Part shown: positions 7,601-10,679 of the stretch, piece after piece
Numbering within the stretch: position 1 is the stretch's first letter
How the letters are laid out: each line of letters opens with the position of its first letter
Assembly (NCBI GenBank): GCA_023818905.1
Contig: JAMWDE010000019.1
Coordinates: 1-10,679, forward strand
Length of the DNA stretch: 10,679 nucleotides
Origin: Candidatus Omnitrophota bacterium
Lineage (GTDB): Bacteria > Omnitrophota > Gorgyraeia > Gygaellales > Profunditerraquicolaceae
Direction of reading: 5' to 3'
Program-made: the position numbers and the translations under genes
Notes under the pieces: generated by a model
The model's database searches: none
Seen by the model: the letters and a program-made list of their open reading frames with translations, nothing else
What the model was told of the DNA's origin: nothing

Positions 7601-10600
7601 GGCATCAGATTCATCGTTAGCCCGCGAATCAGCTAAATCGCTTACTCTTATCTTAAACTCTGAGGTAACATTATCTGTGACACGCCAAGTATATAGGCCA
7701 TCATTATCTGTAATAGTCAAAGGTAGATAAGATGCGCCACTGTTAGTAGAATACTCAATCTTTACCTGTGGCACGTAAGCGATGTTACTGGTGCAAGTCC
7801 AGGTAATATTCTGGTCGCTATTTACCTCCCAAACATCAGAAGGCCCGTTGTGTGAATTAACTGTAAAGCCAGTGATAATCCTAAAGAAATGATCAGAGAC
7901 ATCATTTGCCTCTGCATCATTCGGATCGGAAATACGAACCTTAACTGTATTAGAGATAATATTTACATATTCACCGCCACCTGCGTCAAATGAATCAGGT
8001 ATAATCCATTCAAATAAACCTGTATTGGGGACAACACCGATGGTGTGTCTATCTGCGTTGAAGTTTCCTGTAGGGTCGCGGCTATACTCTAATTTCACAT
8101 TAGCAAGGTCACCTAAAGCAATCCAGGTTATATTATTTTTTCTACCCACCACCAAATCTTGAGGATAATCAGGGTCACCTGACTGCCGGCCATTCGGCTC
8201 AATAATTGTAAAATCAGCGCGAATAAAGAAATCATAGTTGGATTCATCAAATGAATCTGGGCTACTAGGATTATCAGTAGCTGGCATTACGCGGATTTTG
8301 GCATTCTTGGATACTGTAGGAGGAACTGTCCAAGATTCACTACCATCATTAGGCGTAGATAACTTGATGTTATAAGGATAGGTTTGACCTCCATCTATGG
8401 AATAGTCAATTCTAACATTAGGTACTTGGGAACTAGTACAACTCCAGGTAATGGTAGTACTTGAGGCGACCTTTAAAGATTCACCACCATTAGGATATGT
8501 AACTGTGAACCCAGGAATAATCTTAAATGTGCCAGCTAAGGTATCAGTTACCGCAGGATAACCTACCGCAGTGATACGAACCTTTGCTACATCGGTTAAG
8601 GTATCAGGTACATTCCAGGCAAATGTACCAGTATTGGGTATCTCTAAATCTTGACCTGTTGGATCAGTGGGGTCAGGTATGTAATGCCAGATTGTTCCAT
8701 CAAAGTATTCTAAGTACACATTTTGTATAGAAGAGCTGTTACGTAACCATGTAATAGGCTTGGCTGTTCCGCCTACTGTCCACTTCTCTCCTCCTGCAGG
8801 AGAGGTGAGTTTCAAATCACCCACAATAGTAAATGGTTCTGATTCTAAGAAAGTTTCAGGGTCTGCACTATCCTCAATGCGAATCTTAACTGTATTAGCC
8901 ACTGCATCTGGAACTGTCCAAGAGTAAGAACCACCTAATCCTCCATCAGGAATCGGCCCTTGGGTATTAATCAGAGTCCAGGGAGCTGTCCCCGTCTTAG
9001 AATAATAGAGATTCACTGAAGGCACCACACCTTGTGTTCCCCAAATAATATTCTGTTGAGGATTGTTGATTTCTCCTTGAGTAACCTTCCAAATAGTGGT
9101 GCTGGTAGGCGCCACAAATGAAAAGCTACCTACAATCTTAAAAGTGGAAGACAACGCAGGCTCAGTGCCGCTATCTGTGATGACATCGCTAATACGTACA
9201 ACGGCGTTGGGCGTAACTGTAGCAGGAATGAGCCAATCCTTTTCTCCTAATGATGCAATTACGGAATCTGCAATTGCCGGAGTAACCCAGCTTTGACCAC
9301 CGTTGATAGAATATTCTAATTTCACATTGGCTATAGAACCTAAAAGATGCCATTTTATCTTCTGATTTGTGCCTACTCCCCAACGTGAAGAACTGGTTGG
9401 CTCATCCACAAATATAGTACCAGCTATCTTTATCTTAGGCGAAGTAGCTACTGCATCCTGATCAGTAGAATCCTTGATCCTTACATAAACATCCTTAGAA
9501 ATTTCATTAGGTATGGGCCAGTTAAAGGTGCCATTATTAATTATACCCGTAGCAGGATTATTACCGATATCCCTTACTGGCTGCCAGGTAAATCCATTAT
9601 TGGTAGAATACTCAATATCTACGTTATTGACTGTTCCAAATGTATTCCAACGCAAAACCACAGTCTCGCCTACCTTAAATACCTGTCCTGCGGTATTAGG
9701 ATTCTCCCACTCAAAACCAGCGCGAATAGTAAATGGAAGGGTAATGGTATAGACATTGTTCGGGTCACTCAAGTTAGTCACCTTAACCCTTGCACCATTA
9801 AGGATCTTAGCATCAGGAATACGCCAGTTAAAAGAGGTGCCTGAAACGCTGGAAGCAGGATTTCCTATAGGAAGCGTATCATCCAAACAGTACTGATAAG
9901 GACCTCCTGCGATAGAATACTCTATCTTAACTGTGGGAATAGTGCCATGTTTTGTAAACTGGATGGGATGGACACTGCCGATAAGCCAAATTTCACCGCC
10001 TACAGGAGAATTTATATCAATCTTGCCGCGAATCTCAAAATTGTCATCTGAAATATCAGAGATAGTGGAGTTTCCTGGCGCAGGGTCAGAGATTCTTACT
10101 TTTACAGTGTTACCAATTGCATCAGGGATCTGCCAGTCATAGCTTAGGTCAGCAGCATTAACCGTAGTGATAGTTGTAGTCTGAGTCTCGTTAAGAAAAC
10201 CGTTGGTTGAATACTCTAATTTTGCCTGAGAGATGGTTCCGTGTTTCTCCCAAGTTATAGCAGTAGTTCCATCCACCTCATAATAAACCCCTGAGCCACC
10301 GTTGGGACTTAAAAGTTTGAATCTGCCAGCAATCTTAAATTGAGGCGAGATATCCTTAACCGCAGAATCAGTATTGTTTGTTATCCTAATCTTTACATTA
10401 TCGCTAATATTATTAGGGACCTTCCAGGTGAATGTCTGTTCGTGTCCGCTGTTTCCAGCAGGAGGGTTTGCCTCGCTCTGACCTTGAGGCCCTAAAACCG
10501 GATAAACCTGCAACTCATCAGCAAAGCCATTGGTAGAATACTCTAATCTCACTGTGCTCATAGTTCCGGTAGGAGTCCATTTAATTTCATAAAGGTCATC

Positions 10601-10679
10601 TACGCCTAAAACCGAAGGCAGATTAGAATTGTTTAAGGTCAGAACACCTTTTACTTCAAAATTATTGGAGATTGCCGGT
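4646..10679 (-). CDS. Giant membrane-anchored protein with tandem Ig-like (Kre9/KNH-type) repeats, 5' partial
   Basis: The frame is open to the right window edge (about 2010 codons visible). The methionine at 10561 is internal, because the repeat pattern continues through the preceding codons, so the true start lies outside the window. Order from the N-terminal side: one partial and 11 complete repeats of about 94-115 residues, then beta-rich domains, a coiled coil, another beta domain, helical and beta segments, a second coiled coil, one transmembrane helix (TWILIFVIIIFIGLLATVLFF) and a basic tail of about 28 residues. Positive charges after the helix predict a cytoplasmic C terminus and an exported N-terminal bulk. 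No enzymatic motif is visible. It probably acts as a structural or adhesive surface protein. The gene ends 25 bp before an F1-like ATPase cluster on the same strand, suggesting that the protein is the partner or load of that ATPase; this is inference. A signal peptide would lie beyond the window. Confidence 0.9.
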   Translation of the reverse strand, partial: PAISNNFEVKGVLTLNNSNLPSVLGVDDLYEIKWTPTGTMSTVRLEYSTNGFADELQVYPVLGPQGQSEANPPAGNSGHEQTFTWKVPNNISDNVKIRITNNTDSAVKDISPQFKIAGRFKLLSPNGGSGVYYEVDGTTAITWEKHGTISQAKLEYSTNGFLNETQTTTITTVNAADLSYDWQIPDAIGNTVKVRISDPAPGNSTISDISDDNFEIRGKIDINSPVGGEIWLIGSVHPIQFTKHGTIPTVKIEYSIAGGPYQYCLDDTLPIGNPASSVSGTSFNWRIPDAKILNGARVKVTNLSDPNNVYTITLPFTIRAGFEWENPNTAGQVFKVGETVVLRWNTFGTVNNVDIEYSTNNGFTWQPVRDIGNNPATGIINNGTFNWPIPNEISKDVYVRIKDSTDQDAVATSPKIKIAGTIFVDEPTSSSRWGVGTNQKIKWHLLGSIANVKLEYSINGGQSWVTPAIADSVIASLGEKDWLIPATVTPNAVVRISDVITDSGTEPALSSTFKIVGSFSFVAPTSTTIWKVTQGEINNPQQNIIWGTQGVVPSVNLYYSKTGTAPWTLINTQGPIPDGGLGGSYSWTVPDAVANTVKIRIEDSADPETFLESEPFTIVGDLKLTSPAGGEKWTVGGTAKPITWLRNSSSIQNVYLEYFDGTIWHYIPDPTDPTGQDLEIPNTGTFAWNVPDTLTDVAKVRITAVGYPAVTDTLAGTFKIIPGFTVTYPNGGESLKVASSTTITWSCTSSQVPNVRIDYSIDGGQTYPYNIKLSTPNDGSESWTVPPTVSKNAKIRVMPATDNPSSPDSFDESNYDFFIRADFTIIEPNGRQSGDPDYPQDLVVGRKNNITWIALGDLANVKLEYSRDPTGNFNADRHTIGVVPNTGLFEWIIPDSFDAGGGEYVNIISNTVKVRISDPNDAEANDVSDHFFRIITGFTVNSHNGPSDVWEVNSDQNITWTCTSNIAYVPQVKIEYSTNSGASYLPLTITDNDGLYTWRVTDNVTSEFKIRVSDLADSRANDESDANAKIIPKFTILTPNGGPTEELTVGDNYEITWSYVGTVDSIKLEYSVDDFVTPVTIVESTANDGSHIWKVPNVPTDTAKVRISFSNPYAYDTSDSTFKIVRGILNLISPNGNERWVTRESRQIIWETTSGSIPKVNIEYSKDNFVNDIHTIVSDYTNTTSPNSFVWEIPDDRSSTVKVRVSDVRDVTVNDISQGYFTIDYYTINWQVRDLLTNEHLSQLVVSATSDKGDEWKTASMPNNPSAPLGSPVSVELPYGFWTALWTKTGYGDKQYSFMCDRDQDLEPIFMETTAIHIWRAYSDFAYEPDNPKTPERDDKLSVSSWLERDGFVVSGGIRADVYIYDPQTGLLVQQLTDTQPDTAGFFHSEWIPTDLQAGKVYTVVTDIENASHAHFKTPDSFSITEAQKLQEVQDTVNSVLDKPISEVNQELQETLAIQTTLIDTKLNDQRLLIEQKMNEQKAIIEQKTSEMITAVNDTLTSFENRTNEAISRLQEGAETAVAAGQALEATAKRYSWNAVVSPDPALSNDIVTITCQGPEDLHPVLDIYSWDNKVIVDDVMLSDDKVKGVYTYEFRADERFTPGKAYTFIITEKDVTGGMVSGSGMVESMGITTVAGLAAAAPEAERAAKKALDAIKAVEAVLISGDNINIALTLKNLKESVDELPEVLSREGPSAKIVQTINQISDWFKTFFAGEGYDFGELFEETLSQSPTLKEVRAKTDTISQIIDILLQLFENKFGGMDSPIISTSLQPGSVKFRIVAFNPSKVRTQRVQVKNYLPQEVKQKDILDLGGLELEYDSQKSMYYVFKPDVELLPGQMQVFEVEVEDIWIISDEVLGDLRTRTDAILNKLKDTEYHQKAQDIANTIYLRLEEIAKTQTDDTVSREQHIGIYRQNILTVERIKEDIAKMEKILATAGGPAAPEMLAKTKIKGELPTKTMTWILIFVIIIFIGLLATVLFFTWHRQSRITKEELLAAKKSAFGTAQTDKKE
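4649..7003 (-). other. C-terminal stalk and membrane anchor of the giant protein
   Basis: After the last repeat come non-repeat modules (residues counted from the Met at 10561). 1187-1276 is a beta-rich segment resembling carboxypeptidase-regulatory or PEGA-like domains (ELPYGFWTALWTKTGYGDK). 1277-1384 is a macroglobulin/Big-like beta domain (ADVYIYDPQTGLL, AGKVYTVVTD). 1385-1495 is a Gln/Glu-rich coiled coil. 1496-1590 is a second similar beta domain (PGKAYTFIITEKD). 1591-1720 is Ala-rich and helical. 1725-1808 is a beta domain (VQVKNYLPQEV, PGQMQVFEVEVEDIW). 1810-1895 is a second coiled coil. About 1920-1943 is the membrane helix (4733-4804), followed by a Lys/Arg-rich tail. Domain names are judged from sequence pattern only. 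The coiled coils next to the membrane suggest oligomerisation of a rigid stalk. Confidence 0.65.
7004..10679 (-). repeat. Protein-level tandem array of 12 Ig-like repeats
   Basis: Numbering residues from the Met at 10561, repeat boundaries fall near 80, 180, 282, 382, 479, 582, 684, 783, 898, 994, 1088 and 1187. The first unit is cut by the window edge. Each unit follows one pattern: F.I at the start, PNGGE.W, ITW, a Gly-Thr turn, V.IEYS, a Gly-rich loop, W.VPD, VKVRISD and a closing S..F.I. This matches the bacterial PF10342-like (Kre9/KNH) domain known from large secreted proteins, expected to form a beta-sandwich. Similarity is clear in protein but weak in DNA, so the duplications are old and the array is not a recent expansion. 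The longest unit (783-897) has an insertion after IIPD. Units 684-782 and 898-993 share a Cys after ITW (WSCTSS, WTCTSN), which may mark a closer relationship. Confidence 0.88.

Noticed and set aside
4646..10561. Methionine at 10561 as the start of the giant protein
   Set aside because: The same frame stays open to the window edge, and the upstream codons encode the first half of the same repeat type (NFEVKGVLTL, then EIKW), so this Met is internal.
7004..10679. CRISPR array or recent DNA tandem repeat
   Set aside because: The periodicity of about 300 bp is at protein level only. The DNA copies are diverged, and there are no short identical repeats with spacers.

Overview
The window carries one divergent F-type ATPase gene cluster and a giant surface protein. 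All genes are on the minus strand, so transcription runs from the right edge to the left edge. Reading in that direction: a giant repeat protein (open at its 5' end, at least 2010 residues in the window), an ATP synthase epsilon-like subunit, a c subunit (proteolipid), a b-delta fusion, alpha, gamma, and beta (cut by the left edge after 287 codons). Spacing is tight throughout (25, 47, 135, -8, 18 and 45 bp), which suggests one transcription unit. A possible internal promoter lies in the 135-bp gap before b-delta.

The F1 half looks catalytically sound. Alpha and beta have P-loops, beta has the GER catalytic glutamate and arginine, and alpha has the SVSR arginine. The membrane half does not look like a normal proton or sodium channel. 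The c subunit has glutamine (Q55) exactly where the ion-binding carboxylate should be, there is no other acidic residue in either helix, and most helix-1 packing glycines are replaced. No a subunit (atpB) is present in the window. The b-delta fusion keeps the delta C-terminal domain but not its N-terminal domain, and alpha lacks a recognisable N-terminal delta-binding helix. Epsilon is only the N-terminal beta-sandwich. This combination suggests an F1-like ATPase coupled to something other than ion flow.

The gene immediately upstream is the obvious candidate partner. It encodes a protein with at least 12 tandem Ig-like repeats of about 100 residues (Kre9/KNH or 'Ser-Thr-rich GPI-anchored' type, PF10342-like). 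These are followed by beta-rich domains, two predicted coiled coils, one transmembrane helix close to the C terminus and a short basic cytoplasmic tail. It is predicted to project outward from the cytoplasmic membrane. Known F1-like ATPases associated with giant surface proteins in mycoplasmas (gliding machinery; the MIB-MIP system) are a functional analogy only, not evidence of homology.

The source is a bacterium of moderate to low GC. Giant repeat proteins and a rearranged atp operon would fit an uncultivated lineage such as Omnitrophota or another PVC-related group, but the window has no taxonomic marker and this is a weak inference. No tRNA, rRNA, CRISPR array, insertion sequence or convincing rho-independent terminator was seen. 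The only non-coding stretches are the short gaps listed above.
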